From assembly GCA_902728285.1 (NCBI GenBank), contig CACVBU010000158.1, positions 1,364,001-1,428,000 of the forward strand: a stretch of DNA of 64,000 nt, given 5' to 3'. The notes beneath the pieces were generated by a model. The model was given only the letters and a program-made list of their open reading frames with translations. It ran no database searches and had not been told where the DNA came from. The position numbers and the translations under genes are program-made. This document shows, one piece after another, positions 40,291 through 52,250 of this stretch; position 1 is the first letter of the stretch, and each line of letters begins with the position of its first letter. Source of the DNA: Clytia hemisphaerica. Taxonomy: Eukaryota; Cnidaria; Hydrozoa; Leptothecata; Clytiidae.

Positions 40291-42582
40291 GACAAGAGCG
40301 TGGTAAAAAATTATAGACCAGTGTCTCTTCTGCCTATTTTTGGAAAAATCTTTGAAAAATGCATCTTTGACTCCGTCTACACCTATTTCGAAAACAACAA
40401 TCTTTTCACAAATTCCCAGTCTGGTTTCCGCAAGGGTGACTCTTGTGTATCTCAGCTGTTATCCATAACACACAACATCCTGAATGGTTTTGATGTTGAT
40501 CCACCCCTAGATACTCGTGGAGTGTTCCTTGATATTTCCAAAGCTTTTGACAGAGTTTGGCACGATGGTTTAATTTTCAAACTTAAGTCATATGGTGTTT
40601 CTGGCTCCCTTCTTTTATTAATCCAGAATTTTCTACACGGGAGACGGCAGCGGGTTGTTCTTGATGGTCAAGCCTCTGATTGGACGGAAGTCTTAGCAGG
40701 TGTACCTCAGGGATCTATTCTCGGACCCCTCTTTTTTTTTATTTACATCAATGACCTCCCTGAAGGAATCATTTCCATGATCAAATTTTTTGCTGATGAC
40801 TCATCCTTGTTTTCGCTTATCCTAGACCATATTCGCTGTTCTCAAGAACTGAACAGTGACATGCAGAAGATAAGTGAGTGGGCTCATCAATGGAAAATGT
40901 CCTTCAACCCTGATCCTTCTAAACAGGCAGTTGAAGTGTACTTTACCCGGAGGTTAAATCCAGCTGACCCCCCAGAAATTATTTTCAATAATGCAGCCAT
41001 TGCAGTTCAGGATCATCAAAAACATCTTGGTCTCATACTTGATCAAAAGCTGGCCTTTGACCGTCACCTTGATGAAAAAATAAAAAAAGCTAATCAAGGT
41101 ATTGGTCTTATTCGCAGACTTCGTAAGTTTCTACCCAGGGAATCTCTTGTCACTATATACAAAACCTATGTTAGACCACACCTAGATTATGGAGATATCG
41201 TATATGATCGTCCTGGTAATTCTACATTTTCTGAAAATCTCGAGTCTGTTCAATATGATGCCTGTCTTGCAATTACTGGATGCTTCAGAGGAACATCCAG
41301 AGAAAGAATATACCTTGAGCTAGGCTTTGAAAGCCTGGCAGACAGACGGTTAATTAGAAGACTCGTATTTTTTTATAAAATAATCAATGGCTTTGCTCCT
41401 GCTTATCTTACGAATATTCTTCCTCCCCAGAGAGGAGAGGAAGAACGCAATGCAGGGTGAAGAATAAAACCACCACTCGAAGCACCTTTCTGTAGAACCG
41501 AGCGTTATCGTGCCTCTTTCTTTCCTTTTTGCATAAATGAATGGAATAACCTCGGAGATCATATACGAAATCTTCCCACTATTAAGTCTTTCAAGCAAGC
41601 AATTCTCCGATTTCTCAGACCCAGTGCTAACTCAATTTTCAGAGCTAGTGACAACGATGGTGTTGTTCTCCTTGACCGATTAAGGGTTGGTTTCAGTCAT
41701 CATCGTGAGCATAAGTTCAGGCATAATTTTGCAGACACAGTTGACCCCTTCTGCAACTGTCGACAAAATTCAGTAGAAACAACACAGCATTTTTTGATGC
41801 ATTGCTCTGATTACTCTAATGACAGACTTGTGATGTTTGACAGCCTTCTTCAACTTGACATAGCCTTGTTTCCATTTAATCCCAAAACATTGTGTAGAAT
41901 ACTTCTTTATGGCGACCCCGATTTTAGCAATATCCAAAATCATAATATATTGAGTATAACAATAAAATTCATCTGTGATACAAGCCGTTTTGGGGGACCG
42001 TTATTTTAGTCTTAGTCTCTCCAAGCTCTTTTTGTTTTTGTTTTTTATTTTTTGTTAGTATTTATCCTCTGTAGTAAGTTTTTTTTTTCCCCATGCATTT
42101 ATCAATTGATTTATTAATTTATTGTTAGCTTAGTTTGGGTTCCTTCCTCCTGGCGGTATGATCTGGTGTTCCTTTTGCGGGAGGTTAGGAACCCTTAGTT
42201 TTGTACTATTTGTTCGTGTTACATATACCACAGGAAAAAATCCGCGAATCACATGCGTGTGAAAACCAATTTCCGAGCATGTGATCCTGCAAAAAATCAC
42301 ATGCGTGTGAAAATGTAATTCACAATCCATCTTTTCTCACTTGTTAAATAGAATAGAAGTGAGTTACTTTTAGGGTATTAAACCTCTCTCTCTAAGAAAG
42401 ATAAACAATCCGATTTGTGATTTTAGATCTAGTCAGACACTCCATTTAAGTTGAGAAAAGATGGCTTGTGAATTGCATTTTCACACGCATGTGATTTTTT
42501 GCAGGATCACATGCTCGGAAATTGGTTTTCACACGCATGTGATTCGCGGATTTTTCCTGTGACTATAGATAAAAAAAGAAAA
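40291..42582 (+). mobile_element. 5'-truncated LINE inserted in BEL/Pao gag, 16-bp TSD
   Basis: Flanked by a perfect 16-bp duplication AAAAGATAGAACTAGA (40275-40290 and 42583-42598). It starts abruptly inside the RT (KNYRPVSLLPIFGKIFEK) and stays open for about 386 codons to 41460. It has GVFLDISKAFDRVWH, GVPQGSILGPLFF and the active-site segment FFADDSSLF. After a frame break near 41450, the C-terminal region continues to 42009 (FCINEWNNLG, LRVGFSHHREHKFRHNF). It ends in an A-rich tail. Truncation at the 5' end and a long TSD are standard marks of target-primed reverse transcription. A second MITE sits in its 3' region. Confidence 0.92.
42230..42563. mobile_element. Palindromic MITE in the 3' region of the nested LINE
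   Basis: CACAGGAAAAAATCCGCGAA at the left and TTCGCGGATTTTTCCTGTG at the right. The arms carry AATCACATGCGTGTGAAAAC and GAGCATGTGATCCTGCAAAA blocks, mirrored. TATA lies near both ends. Third level of nesting: MITE in LINE in BEL/Pao. Confidence 0.8.
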
Positions 42583-42598
42583 AAAAGATAGAACTAGA

Positions 42599-44100
42599 TG
42601 ATCATCTCGCATCACAACTTTCAAACCTATCGCTCGAGGAGACGTCAGTTATGAACTCAAATGAAGACGCTATCAAAAAACTCATAGTACTCGTGGTATC
42701 CGTTAATGATACTATCGACGAAACCCCGATCAGTGGACTGTCGTCCATCGCAAGGATCGATTCCACCATTTCAGAAATGAAGTCATTTCGCGATGATTTA
42801 CGACTTCTGGTAATAGATACCAATCTCGACAATGATCATCAACTCATTAATTCAGTAAATTAATCAATATCATCAATCAGAGACTATATCCTGTCCGCAC
42901 GTGACCGCCTTCAAAACCTTGAGTTAGCTCAAACCAAAGAAGCAGCTCAAGAAGCAACCAGGAAGGAGAGATCAATGGTGTTCACAATTGAGGATATCCA
43001 GCAACAGCTTATCGAAATAGAAGCTACTTTCACCCAATACCTTGGTCATACTGATGACGAGACACTCACCAGACTCAAAGACCAATCAACAAAAATGACT
43101 GATCGCCTCGAAAAGATATCAGCCAAGTACGAAAAGCTTCTTCAATCTCAAATAACTGACAGCGATGCACTACATGACATCAAAACTATCGGTGAACGTT
43201 ACATGAAGTTAAACGCACTCAAAACCAAATTCAATAATGGTGTCCATCAAGAATTTATTAGGAGAGAACTCGATAAAGACCACAGTATGGCGAACAACAT
43301 CAAAATCAAACTCGAAAAATTCTATGGGTATGAATCTTCTATAGACTTTTATACATTCAAATCTAACTTTGAAAAGTTATACCTGAAGTCGACTCCAAAG
43401 AGCTATTTACCCGATCTACTTAAGAACAATCATTTGGGTGAGCCAGCTATCACACTCGTTCGTAGAGTCGACGATATTGACGACATCTGGAAACGTTTGA
43501 AAGTAGCTTATGGAGATACCAAGACTTTGTTAACAAAAAAGCTACAATCTCTCAACAAATCTGACATCCCAAACAGAAGTCGTGACCCTAAAAAACTCGT
43601 CGTTGCTCTAAGCAAACTCTCAAACATCCTTCGAGAAGTTATGTATCTCGCCCACAAGCATCAAATTGAAGATAACCTCTACTTTGGAGAGTCACTGTCT
43701 CAGTTCAACTCGCCTCACAAGATTCCTGTCAACTATATCTGACAATGAACTTACCCCGAAGCAGACTTGGGAAAGATTGTTGAAATTCTTAGAGAAGGAA
43801 AAGGATCTCAACCAAATCAAGGCGACCAAAAGCCAAAGGCAACATTCCACAGATAAGAAGGATTCATCAGGTACTTCAAATCCAAGTACTAAAAAGAGAG
43901 CCTACTTTGGAAATCAAGATGACGAACCCACCTGCAAACCATGTGGAGAATGCCCATCATCAACTCAGCACACACCATCAAAGGGTCCCAATAGATTCAA
44001 GATTATACAGTATTACACTTGTAAAGATTTCGTCGAAAAGAATCCATCATCCCGATTATCACTTGTCAACAAAAAGGGATTTTGTGTCCAGTGTCTTCTA
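42599..44100 (+). pseudogene. BEL/Pao gag body (DUF1759-like) with one stop and one frameshift
   Basis: Continues the gag frame with an acidic, coiled-coil-like N-terminal part. An in-frame TAA stands at 42861-42863, and the frame is open again to 43742. The central part has the DUF1759 type found in BEL/Pao Gag (KLEKFYGYESSIDFYTFKSN, then LEKLYLKSTPKS-like text and LVRRVDDIDDIWKRL). A frame change near 43735 leads to ELTPKQTWERLLKFLEKEKD and a Cys-rich zinc-knuckle start (YYTCKDFVEKN, GFCVQCLLP). There the MITE at 44101 interrupts it. Confidence 0.8.
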
Positions 44101-44560
44101 CCTTAAGGGAAGAAATTTTCGCGAGAAGAAATTTTCGCGGAATTTAATTTCACGAATCAGAGTTTCAAAATGGTAAATTTCGCGGAATTTAATTTCGCGA
44201 ATGAGCCGATTTCAAAAGTTTCACGGAATTTAATTTCGCGATTGAGAAGAAGTTATCAACTTAGATTAACTTTTAAGCATCACGGAGTTGTTTATATTTG
44301 TTTATATTTGATAAAAATACACGTTATAATGCTTAAAAATCAATTGTGTCCATCTTTTTTTGGTAACACCTGGTCAAAAACAACAAAATAAAATAAGAAG
44401 AAAAAAAATCGAATTTCGCGGAATTTAATTTCGCGATTTAACAATTTTGGTGTGTTTCGCGAAATTTAATTTCGCGAATTACGCCCCAATTCGCGAAATT
44501 AAATTCCGCGAAAATTTCTTCCGCAAAAATTTCTTCTCGCGAAAATTTCTTCCCTTAAGG
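44101..44560. mobile_element. TA-flanked MITE (460 bp) in the gag zinc-knuckle region
   Basis: CCTTAAGGGAAGAAATTTTC and its inverse at the two ends, TA at 44099-44100 and 44561-44562. Removing it with one TA restores an open gag frame. The arms are made of repeated TTCGCGGAATTTAATTTCGCG units. Non-autonomous. Confidence 0.9.
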
Positions 44561-46340
44561 TACCAGGCGCTGATGCATCCAAAGGAAAACAATCAGATGG
44601 CAGATGTCAAAGAGATTTCGTCTGTCCCCACGAAAGTCATCAAAAATATGCAATCAAAAGGCATGTTTTGCTATGTGAAGAGCACAAAGACGATGAAACA
44701 AACCAAAATGTCCTTGATCAATTCAAGATGAGGTTCATGAGGAGTTCAAGCCTGCCTGATTTTTCAAGACAAATCAAGCTATCGTTCCATTCATCGTTCA
44801 AATCTGAAGTGTTCTCACCAAAAGATTCCGTTGTCAACAAAGGTATATACCTTTTTCAAACAATCACAGTTAATGGCAAACGTCTCAACATATTTTACGA
44901 CAGATGGTTGCTCTGATTTCATCCTGTCAATCCTTTCAAGGCTGTCAATCTTCTTGGATCCTCTGCAACCAAAGTCAATAGTGAACCAATCAATCTGGGA
45001 GGTGTTGGCAACTCAGTTACAGTTTCATCAGGAGCATACATTGTAACACTTCCACTCCACGATGGCACAAAAGTCACCATGTCAGGCATCTGCTTGGATC
45101 AGATTACTTCCAGGTTTCCAATTTATCCACTTCGAGAAGTCAAGGAAGATATTGCCAATCACTACAAGTCGTCTGGAGAAACTACCACTCTACCTGAACT
45201 TCCACCTATCGTTGGTGGAGACGTTGATCTTATGATAGGTATAAAGTATTTACGCTACCATCCGAAACTTGTCTATCAGCTGGAATCTGGGCTATCCATC
45301 TTCGAATCAGCATTCAACAATTCAGATGGAGGAAGGGGTGTCGTTGGAAGTCCACACAAGATGTTCACCGAAATCCACCAAAGTTTCTACTCAATCAACT
45401 CAACAGCTTTCTTCATCAATGGAAGAAACTTCTCATCCATCATTCCATCCACACATGGTTATCGTGAAGATCAACAACTGTTCCCTGAAGACAAAGAACA
45501 TTTAGAAGTACATCTCACACATCAGCAACGTTTGTTCGAACAAGTCGAGTCAACTGGCTGTGAAGTGTCCTACAGGTGCCCAACCTGTAGAACGTGTAAA
45601 TACTGCAAACACTTCGACGAATACCAATCTATCAGCTTAAGAGAAGAGGTGGAGCAGAGTATCATCAATGCATCAGTCACTATCAATATTGAAGATTCAA
45701 TCACATCAGCTTCACTCCCATTCATCGCAACTCCGAATCGACTTGCTAACAACAAAGATCGTGCGATGAAAGTCTTTCAACAACAACTTCGTAAATTGAA
45801 CAATCCTTCGAACATCAAAGATAAAGAGGACATCCTAGAGTCAGAAAGAAAACTACAACATCTCGGCTATGTTGAATATGTCGAAAATCTTCCACAAGAT
45901 GTCCAACACTCACTTCGAGACAATGCAATACAGAATTTTATTCCTTGGCGTGCTGTGTGGAAGGGGAACTCGGTAAGCACACCTTGTCGTATTGTTTTTG
46001 ACGCGTCGCAATCTACACCATCTGGTTACAGTCTAAACGATCTGCTCGCCAAAGGTCGTAATAACCTCAATAAACTTCAGGAGATCTTCATCCGTTGGTC
46101 AATCTATCGCATTGGAATTCACACTGATATCAGAAAAATGTACAATACCATACGACTCAGGCAATCAGATTGGTGTTATCAACGATATATTTGGGAAGAG
46201 AATCTCTACCCAGCAAAAATACCCAAAGAAAGGTTATCAAAACGCTCATATACGGTGTTCGCTCAAGTGGAAATCAGGCTGAATACGCCCTGTGAGAGGT
46301 TGCCGAAATTTCTCAAGATCAATATCCCAACGTTAACCAA
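44561..46340 (+). pseudogene. BEL/Pao pol: protease region and first part of RT
   Basis: After the MITE the Cys/His-rich part ends (HVLLCEEHKDD). It is followed by a retropepsin-like region near 44870-45110, broken by a small indel at its active-site loop (GCSDFI remains). From 45079 a long frame runs to 46413, with the BEL/Pao linker (CPTCRTCKYCKHFDEYQ) and RT start: PCRIVFDASQSTPSG, SLNDLLAKGRNNL, HTDIRKMYNTIRL and WCYQRYIWEENL. A deletion or frame change around 46230 precedes the catalytic motif. Confidence 0.85.
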
Positions 46341-47165
46341 GTGGTTCAAGACGACGTCTACGTGGACGATTGCATCACTGGTGCACAATCAATCACTGGA
46401 GCTCACAATCTAGCTGATGATCTAGAATTCGTCATCAACAAAGGAGGATTCCAATTGAAAGGTGTTCCGTTTTCAGGCGACGAACCTTTGGAGAAGCTCA
46501 CAGACGTTGCTGGAATGAGATGGTTTCCCAAAGACGATACACTAGCACTCAACATTGGCCAACTCAATTTCGCCAAGAAATGTCGTGGCAAGAAGCCATT
46601 AAACACCGTCAACATCATACCTTCCAAACTCACTCGCAGACATTGTTCATCCAAGGTAGCAGAGATCTTCAATTTAACAGGAAAGGTGACACCAATCGTC
46701 AGTGCTATGAAGATGGATCTGCAAGAACTTGTTCACTTAAACCTCGACTGGGATGACAAGATACCAGATGAGCTCAGACCATTGCGGGAAACGCACTTCG
46801 AGATGATGCAAGAACTCAATACCCTTAGATATCAACGAGTCGTCGTTCCTGAGGATGCAATCAACTTAGATGTAGAGACACTAGACTTTGGTGACGCCAG
46901 CAAAACCATGGTATGTTCTTGTATTTATGCACGTTTCAATAGAAGATCAGGAAACTCATCATGTCAATTGGTCCTGGCCAGATCACGTGTTGTACCAAAG
47001 GGGATGTCAATACCAAGGGCAGAACTCTATGCTGCATTACTGAACACCTACACAGGAGAAGTCGTTCGAAGATCGTTTAAGAAGCATCATAAGAATTCAA
47101 TCAAACTCACTGATAACCAGGCAAGTTTATTTTGGATCACCAACGACCAAAACCCTTAGAGCAAT
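46341..47165 (+). pseudogene. BEL/Pao pol: RT catalytic motif and RNase H
   Basis: Open from 46341 to 47159. It begins with the RT catalytic box VYVDDCITG, then connection sequence (AGMRWFPKDDTLALNIG), VTPIVSAMKMDLQELVH, and the RNase H-like region (DFGDASKTMVCSCIYARF, KGMSIPRAELYAALL, KLTDNQ). Domain order and motifs are those of BEL/Pao; ends in a stop at 47157-47159. Confidence 0.85.
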
Positions 47166-48965
47166 GGGTCAGGAATAGAGTCATTGAAATTCTCCGGTTC
47201 ACAACAACATGTCAATGGTTCTACATTCAGTCCAATGAAACTCTTGCTGATCTTAGCACACGAAGAGGATCGTGCATCAAGGACATCGATTCCAACTCAA
47301 AATGGATCAATGGTCATCCTTGGATGCAACTCGATCAATCACAATTTCCAATCATGAATCCTGACGAAGTCAAACTCAGTGTCAGTTCATTTGAATCACA
47401 CATCTCCAAAGTCAACGATGCTGTCAAAGACTACCATGCTTTTTCAGATTATATTGTCGATCAAAATAATCACTCCTTCACGAAGGTTGTTCGAATCATC
47501 GCCTACGTCATCAGATTTTGCAAAATTATACGGAGAAAACAATCTACAACATATCAACCAAACTTGTCAGACGACGAGATCAATGAAGCAGAAAGTTACT
47601 TCTTCAAAGTCGGTACGAGAGAAGTCTTCCAGTTCGTCCAGCCTCAAAAACATGACAGAATTACCCAGCAAAAAAATGGAATTCTACATTGGTCGAATTC
47701 TTCCATCAGAAGAAGTTTCAATCGTTGGGAAATTCACTTCAACAATGAAAGATCTATCAAATGACACGTTTTGTATACCTGTTCTCAGCAATAATTCGCC
47801 AATCGCCTACAGTATTGCTCTTGATCTACATTGGAATCATCCAGTTTGTCAACACACAGGAGTTGAAACCACCATCAGATACTTGTTAAAAAAGGTATAC
47901 ATCATCGAATGTCGTTCTATGATCAAACTAATTCGCAAGAGTTGTCAGAGATGTCGCTTTCTAATGAAGAAATCAGTCGAAGTCGTGATGGGACCGATAC
48001 AAGAATCAAATCTAACAGTCGCCCCAGCCTTTTATGCGTCACAAGTAGATCTGGTCCTTACTTATCGTATTCTCCAAGTCACAAACGCACCACTGTGAAG
48101 ATATGGCTTGTCATCTTCTGTTGCAGTACCACGTCAGCAACCTCAATAAAAGTAATGGATGACTACCCGACAGACTCTCGTTCACTCGGTTTGCATGTCA
48201 TTACGGGTATCCAAAGAAACTCTACTGCGATGGAGGTAGTCAATTAATAAAAGGCTGCACCAACATGACCTTGGATTTCAAAGATCTACAACCAAGACTC
48301 CATAGTGACAAAGCCATTGAATTCTCCATTTGCCCCGTTGGCAGACATAACATGCACGGGAAAGTGGAGAAAAAGATTCAATAAGTAAACAAATCGCTTG
48401 GAAAGTTCATCAACAATCAACGCCTGTCACTGATGCAATGGGAAACACTATCTTCTGTAATCGCAAACTCAATAAATGATCTGCCAATCTGCGTCCAAAG
48501 CAAGACAAATGTTGAAAATGTCGATCTAATCACACCCAATCGCCTCTTCTGGAACGTAGTAATGAAAGAAGTCCTGTTGGCAACATGATGCTTTCCAGTA
48601 ATCCTTCAAAATTGATGAGATCGAACGAAGCTATTTACAATGTTTGGTTTGAATCATGGTTGTTGAATCACGTGCCTCGACTTATGACTCAGAGAAAGTG
48701 GTTCAAAAATAGTTATCAATTTCAGATTGGAGACATAGTCCTTTTCAAGAAAAACGACACATCACTATCGAAACGTACCAGTTTGGCATCGTATCAAAGG
48801 TTGAAATCGGTAAAGATAATGTTTGTCGAAAAGTCATGGTTCGTTATTGTAATTCTACTGAGAGTACCCATCGTGAAACGTTTCGCTCTGTTCGAGAGTT
48901 GGTTTTGATTCGTTCAGTTGACGAGTTCGATTCATTGGAAGAATTGACCGAAAAATGTTAATGAT
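47166..48965 (+). pseudogene. BEL/Pao pol: integrase and C-terminal DUF5641-like region
   Basis: Frames alternate through 47132-47764 and 47379-48098. The integrase zinc region is visible (HTGVETTIRYLLKKVYII, RKSCQRCRFLMKK, GPIQESNLTVAPAF). The catalytic core near 48000-48450 is badly broken. From 48585 the tail resembles the DUF5641 domain that ends BEL/Pao polyproteins (WFKNSYQFQIGDIVLFKKND). The last codons read to about 48960, 65 bp before the 3' LTR. Confidence 0.75.
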
Positions 48966-49029
48966 TTGTTGGCTCTGGTTTGTTTGTTGCCCTAAACTTT
49001 TAATGAAATTTTCAATCTCCTTGGGGGAG

Positions 49030-49534
49030 TGTCATGTGAACACTTGAATACGGAAAGTGTTCCTACAAAAAAAATATAAAACTTAAAAATCAATTAAAAA
49101 TTTCATTTGTTTGTTTAATTTTACTGTCAATTAATTTATATGTCATTCACACTTAAGATTTATTTTCTTTTGTTTTATAATTACTCTAGATACTTTTTCT
49201 CACTTTAATGACTTTATAATTAGGGAGCAATTTTCTCCTCAGTTTTTTCTCATTTATTGCATTCAATTTTCATTCAATGTTGAGAGCTTTTACAGTAAGG
49301 TTGTGAAGAGAACTTTCATATAAATTTTTACTATTTTGCATGTTGGTTGAGTGTTGAGATTTCACTCAGACTTTTCAGTCATTTTCATGTGTTTAACCCA
49401 GTTGGTTATACACAACCTGGTCACTCATCAAAGTTATTCACATTGGGCCAGCCGTTTGAGCGCTAAAGACATTCACGTCAATTGAATTCATTCTTCGTTC
49501 CAAACCTTGTCAAGTGTGCTGCACTGAGACCACA
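49030..49534 (+). repeat. 3' LTR of the BEL/Pao element
   Basis: TGTCATGTGAACACTTGAAT to GCACTGAGACCA, uninterrupted, preceded by TTGGGGGAG. Used as reference for the 5' LTR insertion. Confidence 0.88.
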
Positions 49535-50204
49535 ATGCTTAAGGTCCCTAATGGCATGGAGGTAATAAAAATATAGATGGAGATACCACTCCTACTATTC
49601 TATTGTATTGTATCGTTGATAGCAAACTGTTGCTTTGTTGTTTTGGGAAAAAGCCATTAATTTTGCTTTCGCTCATGGGAATACTTGAGTCGAAGAGAAT
49701 TTGAATAAAATCACGCTACATTTTTACATTGTGTGATGACAGTTTTGTTTATAAAACATAAGAAAACCTTGCAAGAATAAGCACAGAACATCGAATTTAA
49801 AATGTTCGCTGCTCAGGTAATCCTCGGCAATTTTTGTCAATTTTTACATATTTACTAATGCCAATCTTTCAACTATATTCTATCAAAATTTTGAGGCAGC
49901 TGCTATTTTAGATTTAAAGATATTTATAGCAAAGAACCTTCCACAAATAACAATGAATTCGCAAAATTTGAAGAAGTTTACCTCTCGAAAGTTTCCCGAT
50001 AAAATAAAAACTTCTTTTAAAACTAAAAAGAAATTATTACTCGAAAAAAAATCGCATTTTACCTAAAAAGGGGGGGGGGCGTACGGGGTTTCTGATTTCC
50101 GAAATTCCGAGCATTTTTGGTTGATTAAGATACAAACTTTGAGTTGATTTTGATTGCACGTCTGAATCTTGATGATCGACCAATCATAAAGAATGACGCT
50201 TGGT
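49535..50204. other. Flank of the BEL/Pao element, no gene recognised
   Basis: AT-rich. Contains a G9 tract (50070) with CGTACGGGGTTTCTGATTTC that may be a repeat end, but no partner end is seen. Confidence 0.4.
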
Positions 50205-50592
50205 CTAAGCCTCAAGTTTCCGAATTAGCTTTGTGGCCGTCCTCAACTTCACTGCCTCCACTCTCAAGATCGTAAGTATTTTCATGTTCCTTCTCATCTT
50301 TGTCATTGTCAAAATTTGTGGGTTCCTTCTCAGGTTCATTTTATCTTTGTCACTAATATCATCTTGATTTGATTCCAGTGGTATCTGCAATTTCACTAAT
50401 TTTGGGCGAATACAAATGGCGGGAAAGTGTACCCGCCTTAGCCATAGTTGTCTCTTGGCGGACTGTGCGTTGACGAACGGCACGAGTATATTTGTTTGCC
50501 AAGACTCGTAGTTTCTTTTCGTCGGTTTTGGAGATTGGGGTAGCTTGATCGTTTTTTCGTGGTAAAACACAAGAAGGTTCTTTGAAGTTCAT
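50205..50592 (-). pseudogene. Degenerate charged-protein coding fragment, unidentified
   Basis: The minus strand reads as a basic segment in one frame (DEKKLRVLANKYTRAVRQRT, then QETTMAKAG), open from 50592 to 50359. In a third frame it then gives an acidic segment (NEPEKEPTNFDNDKDEKEHE, then DLESGGSEVEDG) down to 50205. The basic-then-acidic composition looks like one protein end broken by indels, possibly a processed or decayed gene copy. No family recognised. Confidence 0.3.
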
Positions 50593-50734
50593 CGAATTTT
50601 TCGGTCATACCCTTTCCTGCTGGTAAAATAGTGAGCCGGCCATGGGTACAAACGTTTAAGAGATTCTTTCACGGGCCTCATAAATTCACACGAGTACTGT
50701 AGCTGGCTCATAAGCACTTGTTTTGTGGGTTTCA

Positions 50735-50830
50735 CGCATTCACGCAAGTTTTTATCGAAATTCACGCAAACCCAATTTTTTGGGAAATCGGGGACATTTT
50801 CGGAAAAAATCGGGGAAATGTCAAAAACAG
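50735..50830. repeat. Family E (GCGTGAAT) fragment
   Basis: TTTCACGCATTCACGCAAGT, AATTCACGCAAACCCAATTT, then GGGGACATTTTCGG: the inner part of a family E element, inverted relative to 26208. Confidence 0.65.
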
Positions 50831-50837
50831 AGGTCTT

Positions 50838-50925
50838 GCACATTTCGCTAAGTTACGTAATTTACGTAANTTGCACAGTTCGCTAAGTTACGTAATTTAC
50901 GTAATTTCCGCCATTATGAAGTAAA
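50838..50925. repeat. Tandem TTGCACA...TTACGTAATTTACGTAA repeat with an N
   Basis: The unit TTCGCTAAGTTACGTAATTT plus ACGTAA is present twice (50845, 50880). The single N at 50870 lies at the junction, so the copy number may be an assembly compromise. Confidence 0.7.
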
Positions 50926-52069
50926 ACGTTCGATTTGCATAAAAAAGTATGACAAGGCTGTACTCGAGATATTATTCGACCGGATTTGGTCATGCATTTG
51001 AGAAAAACTTAACTCAGTAGTGATTTTTTCCTGTAGACCTGACTATAGAACACCGTGTTTGGTAGCGTCATAAGAAGCCCCCAAATAGAAAGCGTTAGGT
51101 AATTTTTCAACATTAATCACATGCCATCACGCAAAATATTTGATTCTTCTAACTTGTCACGATCGTTTGGAAAAGGTGAAGCTTCTGCAGTTAACGTATC
51201 GCGATAGTAAGTGAAAAGATATGCGCCGCAGGCGAATTTTTGTACAAATGATAGCTTAGCTCAGGGGTAAGGAGGCGCAACCATGGTTTACCTAGAGAGG
51301 AAATTTTTGAATTTCTGTCACTCGCGTTTGGCTCAAAATGCTCTCTTTAACACCTTTGAAAAAGAATGTAGTCTAAATTCGTTAGAGGCAAGGTACGATC
51401 GCTTGATAGCTTGTAAAATGAGGTAAAAGAATGAACATTTGTTGCGAGCAAAGCGATCAAAAAAATTAAAAAGAAAGGTTTTAATCAGGGCTCGCGAATT
51501 TATTTCCTAACGTGGAGAGGCCGAAAACATAGTGACTAAGGAGACGCAACCATGTTTTGCGCCGACAGGAGAAAATTTCTATTTTAACCCTCTGAAGTGC
51601 TTAAATACGACTCCATTTCAGACTAATTTTGCCAAGAAATCAGGTTATCGAAAGTCATGGGTAAAAATTTCTTTGAAATAAGTCTCTTTTTATTTGCAAA
51701 AACGTGGTGAAGTCATGGCCGCCTCCTGCCCCCAGTGACTCTGGTCCTGGCTGGCCTTGGCCCTGGCCCTGGTGCTGGATCACTCATCATGCATAACCAT
51801 GGTTTTATCTTAAAAAAACACTTTCAAGGGGGCAAATTAGAGTTATTTAAGATTCGAGGGCCAATACATGTTTGGCCCGAGCGAAAAAATCTGGAAATTT
51901 AAGGTGTCTAGATTGCTAGAAAGCGCATCTAAATCATGAATCGTTTTAACTTTTATGAAATAGAGAATTTGTAAGTTGCTGATTTTTTTGTACACCTTCA
52001 CCTGGCATCCCTTGAATTTGGAATAGGTGCGCACCTTGGGGTTTTCTACAAACTGTGAAAAGGAAAAAT
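50926..52069. other. Non-coding DNA with hAT-like scraps
   Basis: GGAGGCGCAACCATGGTTTA (about 51270) and GGAGACGCAACCATGTTTTG (51540) are related blocks, and TTGCGAGCAAAGCGATCAAA (51441) resembles the GCGAGCGAAGCGAGCG motif of hAT-type repeats. Near 51735-51775 GGCCCTGG-type microrepeats occur. No gene supported. Confidence 0.4.
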
Positions 52070-52250
52070 TCACGCGTTCACGCAAAAAACAGGGCAGATT
52101 CACGCATTCACGCAATAGAAATATAGATTTTCACGTTCACGCAAGTTTTTTCAATTCACGCATTCACGCAATTTTTTTTCGATTTTCACGCATTCACGCA
52201 ACCAAAAAAGCCCATTCACGCATTCACGCAAACCGCTGGGGGGCCCCATC
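52070..52250. repeat. Family E element, inverted, with complete outer end
   Basis: A run of TTCACGCATTCACGCAA units from 52070, ending CGCAAACCGCTGGGGGGCCCC at 52250, which is the inverse of the left end at 26208. Confidence 0.8.

Larger units (their letters stand above)
39125..49534 (+). mobile_element. BEL/Pao LTR retrotransposon, full length but inactivated by nested insertions
   Basis: Two LTRs of about 502 bp bound the element: 39125-40167 (with a 532-bp insertion) and 49030 to about 49532, both starting TGTCATGTGAACACTTG and ending GCACTGAGACCA. The 5-bp flank ATGCT precedes the left LTR and recurs two bases after the right one, a likely target duplication. A purine tract (TTGGGGGAG) lies directly before the 3' LTR. 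Between them lie gag, protease, RT, RNase H, integrase and a C-terminal DUF5641-like region, in BEL/Pao order. A LINE, a TA-MITE and a family D element are inserted, and several frameshifts and one in-frame stop are present. The two LTRs are still very similar, so the copy is fairly recent. Confidence 0.9.

Noticed and set aside
44101..44730. ORFs crossing 44.1-44.7 kb as alternative gag ends
   Set aside because: They read through the TA-flanked MITE; removing the MITE restores the expected gag frame.
49030..49534. 3' LTR as a solo LTR unrelated to 39125
   Set aside because: Its ends, the polypurine tract, and the intervening gag-pol order tie it to the 5' LTR as one element.
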